Positions 16,954-25,383 of a DNA stretch of 36,424 nt are shown here, one piece after another; the first letter of the stretch is position 1; every line of letters starts with the position of its first letter. A program made the position numbers and the translations under genes. The notes beneath the pieces were generated by a model. It ran no database searches, was not told the origin of the DNA, and saw only the letters and a program-made list of their open reading frames with translations. This DNA is from an uncultured Pseudomonadota bacterium (GTDB lineage: Bacteria; Bdellovibrionota_B; Oligoflexia; Oligoflexales; CAIYRB01): the NCBI GenBank assembly GCA_903915625.1, contig CAIWTN010000091.1, positions 1 through 36,424 of the forward strand, given 5' to 3'.

Positions 16954-17883
16954 ATGCATGATTTATCGGCCTTTGCTAACCGTCTTCGTAAATCCCTAAA
17001 ACCCCGCCGTAGCTGGGCTAAGCAGGCGAATGTTGAGGCATTTCGGCTCTACGATGCTGATATCCCGGAGTTGCCTTTTATCGTCGATCTGTACGGCCCC
17101 CATGCCGTGGTTTATGACCGTCGGGACGGTGAGGCCAGCGCCGCAGCGGAGGACGAACTGCGGACGGTGGTCAGTGGTGCTTTGAGCATTCCAGCGGAAC
17201 TCGTGCACATTAAAGGGCGGCGGCGGATGCCTGGTGCAGCGCAGTATACCAAGCTGAGTGACGGGGGGCGTCCGCTCGTAGTCGCGGAGGAGTCGAGTCG
17301 TTATCTCGTAAACCTCACCGATTATTTAGATACCGGGCTTTTTCTCGATCATCGGCCGCTGCGGTCTCGGTTTCGTAAGTTGCCGTCTGGTCTTCGCTTA
17401 CTTAATTTGTTCTGTTACACGGGCAGCGTCAGTGTCGCTGCTGCGCAGGCCGGTGTCATCACCGATAGCGTGGACCTATCTGCTACGTACTTAGAATGGG
17501 CGCAGGACAATTTTCGGACGAATGGCCTTGATCCTGCGAAGCACGGATTTATTCGGGCAGATGCGAGAGAGTTTCTCGAGCAGAGGCCTGCGGAGCATCC
17601 ACTTTACGATATCGTTTTTCTCGATCCGCCGACATTTTCTAATTCCAAACGAATGGTTGGAGTCCTGGATATTCAGCGCGATCATCGGCGTTTGATTGAT
17701 TTGGCGATGGCATGGACGGCTCCTGGCGGAATACTTTATTTCTCGACTAACAAGAAAGTTTTCATGTTGGATGAAAACCTAAGTCGGAAATTTGAGGTGG
17801 CTGACATTACCGCAGCGACCATCCCCGAGGATTTTCGCGACGCCCGGATACACCGAGCATTCACGCTGAAGCACAGGCCCTAA
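16954..17883 (+). CDS. rlmK: RlmK-type 23S rRNA (guanine-N7) methyltransferase
   Basis: A 309-residue class I SAM methyltransferase matching the C-terminal (RlmK) half of E. coli RlmKL. Signatures: FANRLRKSLKPRRSWAK and RLYDADIPELPF at the N-terminus, TGLFLDHRPLR at 127-137, SAM motif NLFCYTGS (151-158), SVDLSATYLEWAQ with Asp174, and the base-flipping loop DPPTFSNSKRM (224-234). RlmK makes m7G2069 in 23S rRNA. Here it is a stand-alone protein without the RlmL half, as in many non-enteric bacteria; assignment to RlmK over RlmI rests on the N-terminal motif. It lies in the same direction as, and 26 bp after, the barrel gene, but its function is probably unrelated. It converges with xseB, leaving a 9-bp gap. 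Confidence 0.85.
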   Translation: MHDLSAFANRLRKSLKPRRSWAKQANVEAFRLYDADIPELPFIVDLYGPHAVVYDRRDGEASAAAEDELRTVVSGALSIPAELVHIKGRRRMPGAAQYTKLSDGGRPLVVAEESSRYLVNLTDYLDTGLFLDHRPLRSRFRKLPSGLRLLNLFCYTGSVSVAAAQAGVITDSVDLSATYLEWAQDNFRTNGLDPAKHGFIRADAREFLEQRPAEHPLYDIVFLDPPTFSNSKRMVGVLDIQRDHRRLIDLAMAWTAPGGILYFSTNKKVFMLDENLSRKFEVADITAATIPEDFRDARIHRAFTLKHRP

Positions 17884-17892
17884 AAGCAATGC

Positions 17893-18126
17893 TCACTCAA
17901 AATCGAGACGGAGCTGTTCGACTTTTTGTTTAGTGGTCTCTAAGCGTGTGCGCATGGCCTTGATTAGGTTGTAGCCGCGTTCTATTTTCGTGACCATGTC
18001 GTCTAGATCAAGATCTGGCTGACCTACTTCTTTGACCAGGTTTTCCACTTCGCTTAGCATCCCCTTATAGGTTGCGGATTCAGTTGTGGCTTCGGTTTTT
18101 TTAGCTTTCTCACTGGACTCTGTCAT
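17893..18126 (-). CDS. xseB: Exodeoxyribonuclease VII small subunit
   Basis: A 77-residue protein with the XseB helical hairpin: YKGMLSEVENLVKEV, then DLDLDDMVTKIERGYNLI and a coiled-coil C-terminus. XseB binds the long coiled coils of XseA, and the complex degrades single-stranded DNA to oligonucleotides. Its ATG overlaps the xseA TGA by four bases (ATGA), the usual arrangement. A longer in-frame start 78 bases upstream would encode residues lying inside xseA and unlike XseB, so it was rejected. Confidence 0.93.
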   Translation of the reverse strand: MTESSEKAKKTEATTESATYKGMLSEVENLVKEVGQPDLDLDDMVTKIERGYNLIKAMRTRLETTKQKVEQLRLDFE

Positions 18127-19763
18127 GGCAAGGCCTCCGGAGTATGGGTATCTGTTTGTGGGCGAGACCGCGGTACCTTTTCTTGGACACTTAAGTTGAG
18201 CCAACCATCGGCTAGTCTGGCTTTGACGGCTTCGCCCAAAGCTACTTGCTCACAGCTAGTGATGGGTCCATTGACCCCGCTGAGTCTAGTCCACCCTTGG
18301 CTCAGCCAGGCGGTGGGATCTCGCCGCTGCAGTGCCCCTAGCATCTCGGCCAAGCGTGTTGCAAAGCTGCCCAGATGGCGCTCGGCAGCGATGTTGAACT
18401 TTGATTTGAAGTCGCTAAGATGGCTCATCGTGGTGTTGATACGGGATGTGGCGGTCCGCTGTAAGTGATTCCCCAGCTGGTTGAGCATCAACGAACGGCT
18501 GTCTAACCCACGTTCTGCTGCAGCATGGAGGCGTCCGACCAGAGCGGCAGATAATAAACTGACCTCACTAAGACGCTGTCCCAACAAGTTGGCTAGGCCA
18601 GCAGCCATGCTGTCGATAAGTGCCCGGGTATCCAGGCAAATACTCACGACAAAGTCTGCCGCAGCGGTGGGAGTTTTCTGTCTGAGGTGGCAGATTTCCT
18701 CAGCGACGCAAACGTCATCGTGATGGCCGATCGCGGCAATCACCGGTACGCTCGCTGCTGCAATTGCATAGGCAATTTCCGGCGCATCAAACCAGCGAAG
18801 GTCTGCGGCACTGCCGCCGCCGCGCGTGATGACGACCAGATCACAACCGTGTTGGATCAGCAAAGTCAGTGCTGCAACTACTTGTCGCGGCACCTGCTCT
18901 CCTTGCATAGTGGCCGGGCAAAACAGCACTTCCCCTGGATAGTTAAGGCAGTCCAGTTGGTCGAGAAAATCCGATTGCGCCCTAGAGCCCTCAGAGCTGA
19001 TGAGCCCAATACGGAGCGGAAATGGCGGCAGATCGAGCCGCTTGTTGGCCTGGTCGAGGCCTTTGGCCCGTAACTCTTTGAGCAGGCGCTCGCGAGCCAG
19101 AGCCAGTGCTCCTTTGGTGAATGTGGGATCGATATCTGAGATGAGCAGGGTGATACTGCCACGGTCTTTATAGAGCTGGACTTGGCACAAGCAGCGGAGC
19201 TGCAGACCTTCCTGGAGCACCTCTGCTAATTTATCTGCGCCTCGGCGAGCCTGCATCGTTGCTAGTGCATTGCCCCAGATGATGCTGCGCACAGTGACAG
19301 TGGCGTTGGCATGGGCACCAGTCCTGGCTTCGGCCAGATCAAAAAAGATGCCTGTGCCTTTGCGGCTTAAGTTTTGCACCTCACCAGTCACCCATACGGT
19401 TTGCGGGAATGCCTGGTTAATGGCGACGTCAACTTGCTCCATCAACTGCCGAATGGTGAGGCTGGGATCTGTTGATTGGTTGCCCTCGATGACGGCGCGG
19501 GTGTGCTCAGCCATGGCTGGGATTGGGCTGCTCTGCGGGAGAGTCAGCTCGACACTGGGTGCGGTGCCCAAACTGCCGCCGCCGGCTTTGGTGCAAAGTT
19601 CTGCAACGGAAGCTAGGTTGGCCGGTGTGAAAGGCACGCGCCAATTACGTTCGCTACCATTATACCGGGCTCCCAGCGTCTTCAGCTGGTCGCGATAGGC
19701 ATAGGTATTGCCAATAATGACGATGGCACTGCCGTGCTGGCGATAGTGAAGGCTCAAACGCAA
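18123..19763 (-). CDS. xseA: Exodeoxyribonuclease VII large subunit with N-terminal extension
   Basis: The 546-residue protein contains the XseA core from about residue 100: OB-fold (VTGEVQNLSRKGTGIFFDL), catalytic region (RIGLISSEGSRAQSDFLDQL, ITRGGGSAADLRWFDAPEI, IAAIGHHDDV, KTPTAAADF) and C-terminal coiled coils. With XseB it forms an ATP-independent ssDNA exonuclease. Two oddities: the usual GHETD reads GHHDD, and a roughly 100-residue extension precedes the OB-fold. The extension includes YRDQLKTLGARYN then NWRVPFTPANL, resembling the small LGARWD...WYVP modules of some primases and helicases (DUF5710-like). Typical XseA is about 400-460 residues. The start is TTG 19763 or TTG 19757; the latter has AGGGG at better spacing. 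Confidence 0.9.
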   Translation of the reverse strand: MRLSLHYRQHGSAIVIIGNTYAYRDQLKTLGARYNGSERNWRVPFTPANLASVAELCTKAGGGSLGTAPSVELTLPQSSPIPAMAEHTRAVIEGNQSTDPSLTIRQLMEQVDVAINQAFPQTVWVTGEVQNLSRKGTGIFFDLAEARTGAHANATVTVRSIIWGNALATMQARRGADKLAEVLQEGLQLRCLCQVQLYKDRGSITLLISDIDPTFTKGALALARERLLKELRAKGLDQANKRLDLPPFPLRIGLISSEGSRAQSDFLDQLDCLNYPGEVLFCPATMQGEQVPRQVVAALTLLIQHGCDLVVITRGGGSAADLRWFDAPEIAYAIAAASVPVIAAIGHHDDVCVAEEICHLRQKTPTAAADFVVSICLDTRALIDSMAAGLANLLGQRLSEVSLLSAALVGRLHAAAERGLDSRSLMLNQLGNHLQRTATSRINTTMSHLSDFKSKFNIAAERHLGSFATRLAEMLGALQRRDPTAWLSQGWTRLSGVNGPITSCEQVALGEAVKARLADGWLNLSVQEKVPRSRPQTDTHTPEALP

Positions 19764-19792
19764 GTCCCCTGCCGGAGTCGAAACCCAGCGAG

Positions 19793-19820
19793 GTTAAATG
19801 GGGCGGCACGTCGCTGTCAA
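19793..19820 (-). promoter_or_regulatory. Candidate sigma70 promoter of xseA-xseB
   Basis: On the minus strand TTGACA (19820-19815), a 16-bp spacer and TTTAAC (19798-19793), about 30 bp before the xseA start. The -35 is a perfect consensus. Confidence 0.5.
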
Positions 19821-19886
19821 CCCAAGCCCGGTAGGTGGGTGGTCTGGCGGCGAATTAGTTTCTCAGGCGAAGGCGCTGGACACTGA

Positions 19887-20510
19887 TTACGGGCTGATTC
19901 GTCGATCGCAGCCGCTGATTTTGAACTTACCGTTCTTATTCTTGAGCTTAAGATGAGCTACTGCGACGTCCCCAGTTCCAGTTGAGGTCGGGGTAAACTT
20001 GCATTTAACGCCGCCCTCGCGGCTTGGCCATTTAGGGTAGCAGCTCAACTGGTGTGGCTGCCCTGCCAGTAAGTCTGGAGCGGTCATCGGCGTGATGCCC
20101 CGGGCAAATCCGTCATCGATGTCACAGTTTAGGGGGGCATCTTCGCTAGTTATCTCGACATTTGCGAGGAGCGTCCCTGCTACGCGTACCAGCATGATAT
20201 CGTCCATATTCAGGGCATCCCCTGCTTCAGCGTCAATCGTAAGCTGCTGGGTAACAAAGCCGTCTCGAGCAATCTTTAGTTTGTGTCTGCCCGGATGCAG
20301 CATGATCTGCGTCGGAGTATCAATGTAAGCACCGCCCTCGGCCTTTTCTGAATCCACGGTGATACGCACGCTCATTGGCTCTGTTTCAATGTTTAGAGTT
20401 GCCGAGGCACGCGCCAAGAGTTGTTGTTTACTAGATCCAACAAGTATGACGGCAGTCCACACGCAAGCCGTAAGAGATATGATCGTCAACCTGCGTGTCC
20501 GGCGCTTCAT
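19887..20510 (-). CDS. Signal-anchored PEGA protein, paralogue of adjacent kinase ectodomain
   Basis: A 207-residue protein with an N-terminal basic stretch and one hydrophobic helix (residues 8-24), then a PEGA domain: SATLNIETEPMSVRITVD, LHPGRHKLKIARDGFV. The remainder has several Cys residues (LNCDIDD, LSCYPKWP, VKCKFTP, ISGCDRR). The order of elements, GxYIDT motif, PGxHxLxIxRxGF motif and C-terminal CxFxP motif all parallel the C-terminal region of the kinase encoded 9 bp upstream, indicating duplication. It lacks any kinase domain. Location is periplasmic or membrane-anchored outside. The start ATG has AGGGG six bases upstream. Function unknown; likely works with the kinase. Confidence 0.82.
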   Translation of the reverse strand: MKRRTRRLTIISLTACVWTAVILVGSSKQQLLARASATLNIETEPMSVRITVDSEKAEGGAYIDTPTQIMLHPGRHKLKIARDGFVTQQLTIDAEAGDALNMDDIMLVRVAGTLLANVEITSEDAPLNCDIDDGFARGITPMTAPDLLAGQPHQLSCYPKWPSREGGVKCKFTPTSTGTGDVAVAHLKLKNKNGKFKISGCDRRISP

Positions 20511-20519
20511 TGGCGACCC

Positions 20520-22412
20520 CTACCGTTGGATCGAGCATTTGCGATCTTTCATGTCGACCGTAAGCTCGTCCGGCGTTAGCCATGAAGTGGACCTGGGATT
20601 AAAACTACATTTAAACTCTCGCTCATGATCGCTGCTTGGTGTCACCTTCACTTCATAATTTGGTCCAAGTCGCAGGTCCTTAGCCAAAATCGGCTCGCGT
20701 TGATTAGCTTTGAAGTTGGACCGGAAATAGCCAGAATTGATACTGACAACAGCGTTTTTATTCATTCCTTTTACAAAAATTTTCACCGCCGCTACCGCGC
20801 CTTCTGGCCTTAGTACGATGTCATCTTTGATCTGGCGTTCGCCACCTTTCACCGTGAATTTGTGCCGTACCGGCGCAAATCCGGCGCGGGATATCAGCAG
20901 TGTGTGAGGACCCGGTGGCAAATGCAGTTCGTAGAATTTGTTGGCTGTCGTATCGACGTAGTGACTACCTTCGATGGGCTTGTCACCAACAGTTAGGCGA
21001 ACAAACCTGGGTTGCGTTCTGATTTGCAACGTCGCTAGTCGGTACTGCGCGGTAAGGCTAGTGTATGCCCTGGCGCCGACAAAAAATAATGCTGCTGCAA
21101 ATAAGATCGCTATCAAAGGCGCAGCGAAGCTTGGTTTGCGTGATCTGCGGAATAGTGGGCTGCCACCATGTACTGGGTTATTAACTTGCCGCGGCGCGCC
21201 AGCGCGAGCGGGCGCAGCAGCATTTGGTCTGACCAGGCCCGGCGATACCTTCAGGGAGTTCGGGAGTAGACTCTTGCCAGTACCCGACACGGGCTGAGGT
21301 AACTGACTCCGAACGGCAAACCCGGGTGAGCTCTTCCCATCAAATTCAATGTCGCGCGGCCGTCCTTGGTCTGAGTTGTTACCATCGGCACTAGGGGCGA
21401 GTGGTGTCGTGGAGCTGGTGTTGGTTTTGCGTCCAGGCCTTAAATTGGTCTCGGTCAGGGTCCGCTTAATTTCGGCCGCTGATTCGGTCCGGCGATTTTC
21501 CATAACTTTCTTGAGGAAATCTCCGAGGTCCTCGGGAGTAAATTCGGGATGGCGTCGGCTCATGTAGCGACGCAGTTCTTTCTCTAGGTCGGCAGCGGTG
21601 CGGTAACGTTTTTTCGGGTCACGAGCTAGACCTTTCTTAATGATCGCATCAAGCTCTTCATCCACTTCCGGATTTAGTTGGCGTAGTTCAACATCGATAC
21701 GGCAGTTTTTAACTTTGGTAATGGTGTCGACTTCGTTCTCACCCTGAAACAGTCGACGCATCGCCAACATTTCCCAAAAGACAATCGATAGGGCAAAGAT
21801 ATCTGTGCGCTGATCCACTGGTTTGGCGCTGATCTGCTCGGGACTCATGTAAGAATACTTGCCTTTGACGACGCCAGGTCTCGTGTCGGTCAACTTACTT
21901 TCAGCATCGGCGATGCCAAAGTCCGTCACCTTAATCTCGCCCTCAAAGCTCACCAGGATGTTCTGTGGCGAGATATCGCGGTGGACAATGCCCAGAGGTT
22001 GTTGCGAAATCTCGTCAGTTTTAGTGTGGGCATAGTGGAGACCGCGGGCGCATTCGGCAATGATGAAACAGGCCATCGGCACTGGCAGTTTCTGGCGACT
22101 TTGCTCTACGGCATGAAGCAGGGTCCGCACATCGGCGCCATCGACGAACTCCATAATGATTGCATAGGAGCCATCAACTTGTTCAAAGTCTTCGACCCGT
22201 ACAATATTACCGTGCTGTAGGCGCTTACAGATGTGCGCCTCGTCGCGGAACATTTGCATGAATTCTTGGTCGGTAGAATAATGAGGAAGGATCCGCTTGA
22301 TCGCTACCAGTCGCTGGAAGCCATCTTCGCCTACTTGTTTGCCGAGAAAAATCTCCGCCATACCGCCGCGGGCGATTTTTTTAGCTAGAATGTAGCGCGA
22401 CATTTCGCTCAT
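20520..22412 (-). CDS. Membrane Ser/Thr protein kinase with PEGA ectodomain
   Basis: A 630-residue Hanks-type kinase: glycine loop ARGGMAEIFLG (14-24), AIKRIL with Lys39, HRDISPQN with catalytic Asp146, DFG (164-166) and MSPEQ. Position 148, usually Lys in bacterial HRDxKPxN, is Ser, a variant common in myxobacterial-type kinases and not expected to abolish activity. The kinase domain ends near 285. A disordered Pro/Ser/Arg-rich linker leads to one membrane helix (429-449), then an outer PEGA domain (about 458-536: TQPRFVRLTVG, LPPGPHTLLISRAGF) and a C-terminal Cys-containing segment. It is 9 bp upstream of the PEGA gene that resembles its own ectodomain. Two ATGs (residues 1 and 4) are possible starts. 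Confidence 0.92.
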   Translation of the reverse strand: MSEMSRYILAKKIARGGMAEIFLGKQVGEDGFQRLVAIKRILPHYSTDQEFMQMFRDEAHICKRLQHGNIVRVEDFEQVDGSYAIIMEFVDGADVRTLLHAVEQSRQKLPVPMACFIIAECARGLHYAHTKTDEISQQPLGIVHRDISPQNILVSFEGEIKVTDFGIADAESKLTDTRPGVVKGKYSYMSPEQISAKPVDQRTDIFALSIVFWEMLAMRRLFQGENEVDTITKVKNCRIDVELRQLNPEVDEELDAIIKKGLARDPKKRYRTAADLEKELRRYMSRRHPEFTPEDLGDFLKKVMENRRTESAAEIKRTLTETNLRPGRKTNTSSTTPLAPSADGNNSDQGRPRDIEFDGKSSPGFAVRSQLPQPVSGTGKSLLPNSLKVSPGLVRPNAAAPARAGAPRQVNNPVHGGSPLFRRSRKPSFAAPLIAILFAAALFFVGARAYTSLTAQYRLATLQIRTQPRFVRLTVGDKPIEGSHYVDTTANKFYELHLPPGPHTLLISRAGFAPVRHKFTVKGGERQIKDDIVLRPEGAVAAVKIFVKGMNKNAVVSINSGYFRSNFKANQREPILAKDLRLGPNYEVKVTPSSDHEREFKCSFNPRSTSWLTPDELTVDMKDRKCSIQR

Positions 22413-22590
22413 GCCTGTTCCGATTGGCTATACGACCATTGGGTGGTACTTAGACACCCTCGACGTAGCTATCGGCGCTTGAGTTGGAAAAGTGAGAGGA
22501 CTCAGGCGTTTAAATGCGGGCCAAGACTACCGGGTGCGGGACTAAGCTGCTAAAACCCTTAGCTTCACGGCGGACTTTTGGGTGGATTCC

Positions 22591-22619
22591 TTGACCAGCT
22601 TTGGTTTGGCTGCTAATGT
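22591..22619 (+). promoter_or_regulatory. Candidate promoter of tmk-holB-ricT
   Basis: TTGACC (22591-22596), a 17-bp spacer and TAATGT (22614-22619). The predicted transcript would start near 22625, after the first possible tmk ATG (22623), which favours the ATG at 22644 or a later start. The -10 matches poorly. Confidence 0.3.
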
Positions 22620-22622
22620 TCA

Positions 22623-23315
22623 ATGGATTTTTTAAATATCTTAATGAGTTATAGATTGAAAGAGCGGGTTCAACTGGGGCGATTTATTGCGGTTGAGGGA
22701 GGCGAGGGGGTAGGTAAATCCTCGTTTGTCCGCAGCCTTGCCGAGCATTTACGGACCAGAGGTCTGACCTTGGTCACGAGCCGTGAGCCTGGTGGGACCC
22801 CGGTCGCTGATGCCCTGCGGGCGCTGTTCGCTAAGCCTCCGGGTGATGAGCCACTCAGCATTGTCACGGAAGCCTTAATGGTTTCAGCTGGGCGAGCTCA
22901 ACATTGTGACCGAGTCATCCGGCCAGCACTGGCGGCAGGCAACTGGGTACTTTGCGACCGTTTTGCCGACTCTACTCGAGTTTATCAGGGTGTGTTGGGT
23001 GGCCTTTCGCCGGTCGTGACAGAGCAACTCATCGAGATTTCTACAGCCGGCTTACGTCCAGACCTTACGTTTGTTCTAGATTGTCCGGTAAGTGTGTCAC
23101 TTAGTCGCCTTGGTCAGCGTGTGAGCGATCAACAAGACGCTATCGAGCGCTACGACGGGGTTAAAGCCCAAGATCACGAGCGTCGTCGGCTGGCTTACTT
23201 AGAACTGTTGAAACGTGACCCCAATGGTCACGTGCGCATAGATGCCGGACTCACCACGGAAGCCATGGTAGCCGCTGCGTTGGCGGAGCTGGAGGCGCGC
23301 TTTGGCAAGGTCTGA
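22623..23315 (+). CDS. tmk: Thymidylate kinase
   Basis: A 230-residue P-loop kinase converting dTMP to dTDP in the cytosol. P-loop is EGGEGVGKSS (25-34), the dTMP-binding REPGGTP is at 54-60, and CDRFADSTRVYQG (Asp112, Arg113) is the DRx motif, followed by DCPVSVSLSRL and a LID-like RVSDQQDAIERY. The lack of basic residues in the P-loop (GEGVGKSS) with an LID region of this kind cannot be assigned further. The protein has about 15 extra N-terminal residues compared with most TMKs, so ATG 22644 or TTG 22656 are credible true starts; no clear ribosome site marks any of them. It overlaps holB by 14 bases. Confidence 0.94.
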   Translation: MDFLNILMSYRLKERVQLGRFIAVEGGEGVGKSSFVRSLAEHLRTRGLTLVTSREPGGTPVADALRALFAKPPGDEPLSIVTEALMVSAGRAQHCDRVIRPALAAGNWVLCDRFADSTRVYQGVLGGLSPVVTEQLIEISTAGLRPDLTFVLDCPVSVSLSRLGQRVSDQQDAIERYDGVKAQDHERRRLAYLELLKRDPNGHVRIDAGLTTEAMVAAALAELEARFGKV

Positions 23316-24294
23316 TGATCTCAGTGAGGCGCTAGCACCGCTGCCGGCGTGGCGAGGCCTCCTTGGCTATGATCAGGCACTGAATACCTGGCAGGGACTC
23401 GTGCAGCGTGAACGGTTGCCTTCGCCATTATTGTTGGTAGGGCGAGCAGGTATCGGCAAACGGTCGCTTTTGGCGGCTCTGACGGCCATGCATTATTGCG
23501 AAGTTGGGACGGCCTGTGGCGAGTGCGTTCAGTGTCGATACTTGCTCAGTGGTAAGCACCCTGAAGTGTTGTGGATGGAGGTGGACGACGGAGCCGCTTT
23601 TCTTACCGACGATGCCTGTAAACTCCAAGATCACCTGGCACTAAGTCCGGGGCCAGGCGCCCGTTACCGGACGGTAGTACTGGTCGATGCAGACCGATTA
23701 ACTGAAGCTGCAGCCAATCGGTTGCTTAAGGTCATTGAAGAACCGCCACCAGGAGCGCGGCTGTTTCTAAGCACCAGTCGCGTGGGAGCGGTACTGCCTA
23801 CGATCCTTTCCAGGCTCGTGCGTTGGCACCTGCCCCCACCACCGCTGGCCTTGAGCTTACAGTGGTTGGCTAAGGAATCAGCGGCAGCGGGTCTGTCGCC
23901 ATTGCCTGCCGCTGAACTCGAGGACTTACTCAAGCGATCGGCCTTGTCTCCTGGGATGGCTTGGCGTGAGCTCTCGGCGGCAGCAGAGCAAAAAGGCGGT
24001 GGTTTTTCCTTGTTGCCGCAGACTGCTACAGCTGCTGAGATGGTAGAATGGGCTGAGACCTGTACGAGGCAGCAAGGACGCAGTGCAGCCCAGTTGATAG
24101 AACAGTGGGACGTATCCTTGAATCAGTATTATCGTAAGGTCATAGCCTCCGGTGTCGCTCCCGACTCAGGGGTGGTGGCAAGAACACAGCGGCGCGATTT
24201 GCTGCGGCGCGCACGCGGATTAGCACGGGGGGCGCGGGTGCCCTTGAATGCGCAGTTGTTAGCAGAGGCCCTAGCTTTGACCCAACGGTCATAA
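23302..24294 (+). CDS. holB: DNA polymerase III delta' subunit (clamp loader)
   Basis: A 330-residue AAA+ clamp-loader protein. Walker A-like GRAGIGKRS is at 47-55, a Cys4 zinc module (Cys66, 72, 75, 78) follows, then VVLVDADRLTEAAANRLLK (Walker B region) and an SRL motif (TILSRLVRW) where active subunits have SRC. The C-terminal domain is less conserved. Delta' opens and loads the beta clamp with delta and gamma/tau. The start is TTG 23302 with GGAGG six bases upstream, inside the end of tmk. Position between tmk and ricT, as in Firmicutes, supports delta' over DnaX, which would be longer. Confidence 0.88.
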   Translation: MARSDDLSEALAPLPAWRGLLGYDQALNTWQGLVQRERLPSPLLLVGRAGIGKRSLLAALTAMHYCEVGTACGECVQCRYLLSGKHPEVLWMEVDDGAAFLTDDACKLQDHLALSPGPGARYRTVVLVDADRLTEAAANRLLKVIEEPPPGARLFLSTSRVGAVLPTILSRLVRWHLPPPPLALSLQWLAKESAAAGLSPLPAAELEDLLKRSALSPGMAWRELSAAAEQKGGGFSLLPQTATAAEMVEWAETCTRQQGRSAAQLIEQWDVSLNQYYRKVIASGVAPDSGVVARTQRRDLLRRARGLARGARVPLNAQLLAEALALTQRS

Positions 24295-24306
24295 AGGTGG
24301 ATGTGA

Positions 24307-25311
24307 ATGGACGGGATCAATATAGTCGGAGTTCAGTTTCGTCGCGCCGGGCGCATTTATGAATTTGCTGCTGGCGAGAGCGACCTTAGGGTTGGTGATG
24401 ATGTGGTCGTGGATACCGAGCGTGGGCCAAGCCTGGCTAAGGTAGCACTGGTGCGCTTCGCTTTTGAAGCCACTGACACCAAAGATTTGAAGACCATCAC
24501 CCGACTGGCAACGCGTCGTGACCTTGATGAAACGCGCAAGCTTACCCCTGAAGATGCAGTCAAATATGCGCGCTCGCGGGCAGACCTTCTTGGTTTGAAA
24601 ATGACTGTGCTGCAGAGCGAAGTACAGTTTGGCGGCAACAAGGTGATCATTTATTTCTCCGCACCGGGCCGGGTCGATTTTCGCGAGTTAGTGAAAGATC
24701 TAGCAACAGGGCTTAAGGCCCGAGTTGAACTCAAGCAAGTGGGCGCTCGTGACGAGGCTAAACTCGTCGGCGGTATTGGCATCTGCGGCCGTGAGTTTTG
24801 CTGCTCGAGCTTTCTGCGTGAGTTTGTGCCGGTCTCGATCAAGATGGCGAAGAATCAAAATCTAGCCTTGAATCCAAGCAAAGTCTCCGGTGGCTGCGGC
24901 AGGTTGCTTTGCTGTTTATCTTATGAGAACGACCTCTATACTGAGCTCAGGAGCAAATTGCCGCCGCGCGGTACGCGCGTCCGCTCTTTAGAAGACGGCG
25001 AGGTTGGTAATATCATCAAAGGCGATATTCTTAATCAAATTGTCGTAATTGAGACTGCGGAAGGGCGGCAAGTGACTGTTTCTGTTGCCCAGATGGAAGT
25101 GGTTGAGGCCGGAACTGAAACCACCGCGGATGACTCCAGCGAAGCCGAGGCATGGGGCGAAGATATTGATTTCGCTGCATTATCTGCTCTTGGTGACGAA
25201 GGTGGCGAGCCTGGTCCGGGGCGCGGACGGGACTCACAGCAAGGGAGTGACAAGGGCGGGCGTGGACCAAGGCCACCGCAAGGTGGGGGGCGCAGGCCGC
25301 GGGGACGATAA
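24307..25311 (+). CDS. ricT: RicT/YaaT (PSP1-domain) protein
   Basis: A 334-residue cytosolic PSP1 protein. The hallmark cysteines are present: GICGREFCC (Cys160, 165, 166) and GGCGRLLCCLSYE (Cys197, 202, 203), which in Bacillus RicT take part in binding an Fe-S cluster. In Bacillus, RicT with RicA and RicF promotes RNase Y-dependent mRNA processing; no RicA/RicF genes are present here. The C-terminus from about 275 is an acidic then Gly/Arg-rich tail (GRGRD, GGRGPRPPQGGGRRPRGR), probably disordered and possibly RNA-binding. The start ATG has AAGGTGG six bases upstream. It is 12 bp after holB, so tmk-holB-ricT form an operon. Confidence 0.92.
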   Translation: MDGINIVGVQFRRAGRIYEFAAGESDLRVGDDVVVDTERGPSLAKVALVRFAFEATDTKDLKTITRLATRRDLDETRKLTPEDAVKYARSRADLLGLKMTVLQSEVQFGGNKVIIYFSAPGRVDFRELVKDLATGLKARVELKQVGARDEAKLVGGIGICGREFCCSSFLREFVPVSIKMAKNQNLALNPSKVSGGCGRLLCCLSYENDLYTELRSKLPPRGTRVRSLEDGEVGNIIKGDILNQIVVIETAEGRQVTVSVAQMEVVEAGTETTADDSSEAEAWGEDIDFAALSALGDEGGEPGPGRGRDSQQGSDKGGRGPRPPQGGGRRPRGR

Positions 25312-25335
25312 GCATGACCTGCCTCGAAAGTGGAC

Positions 25336-25362
25336 ACTCGGTAATGATATGATGAACCGAGT
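25336..25362. promoter_or_regulatory. Inverted repeat upstream of thioredoxin-like gene
   Basis: ACTCGGT (25336-25342) and ACCGAGT (25356-25362) are perfect inverted arms around a 13-bp A/T-rich centre. There is no following T-run, so a terminator for ricT is unlikely; an operator or transcript hairpin in the 5' region of the thioredoxin-like gene is possible. Confidence 0.4.
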
Positions 25363-25383
25363 ACATTTAGAGTAAGGTGCTAT

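Noticed and set aside
25031-25375. Frames on both strands over the 3' end of ricT
   Set aside because: They are by-products of the Gly/Arg-rich, G+C-rich ricT tail and have no independent features.
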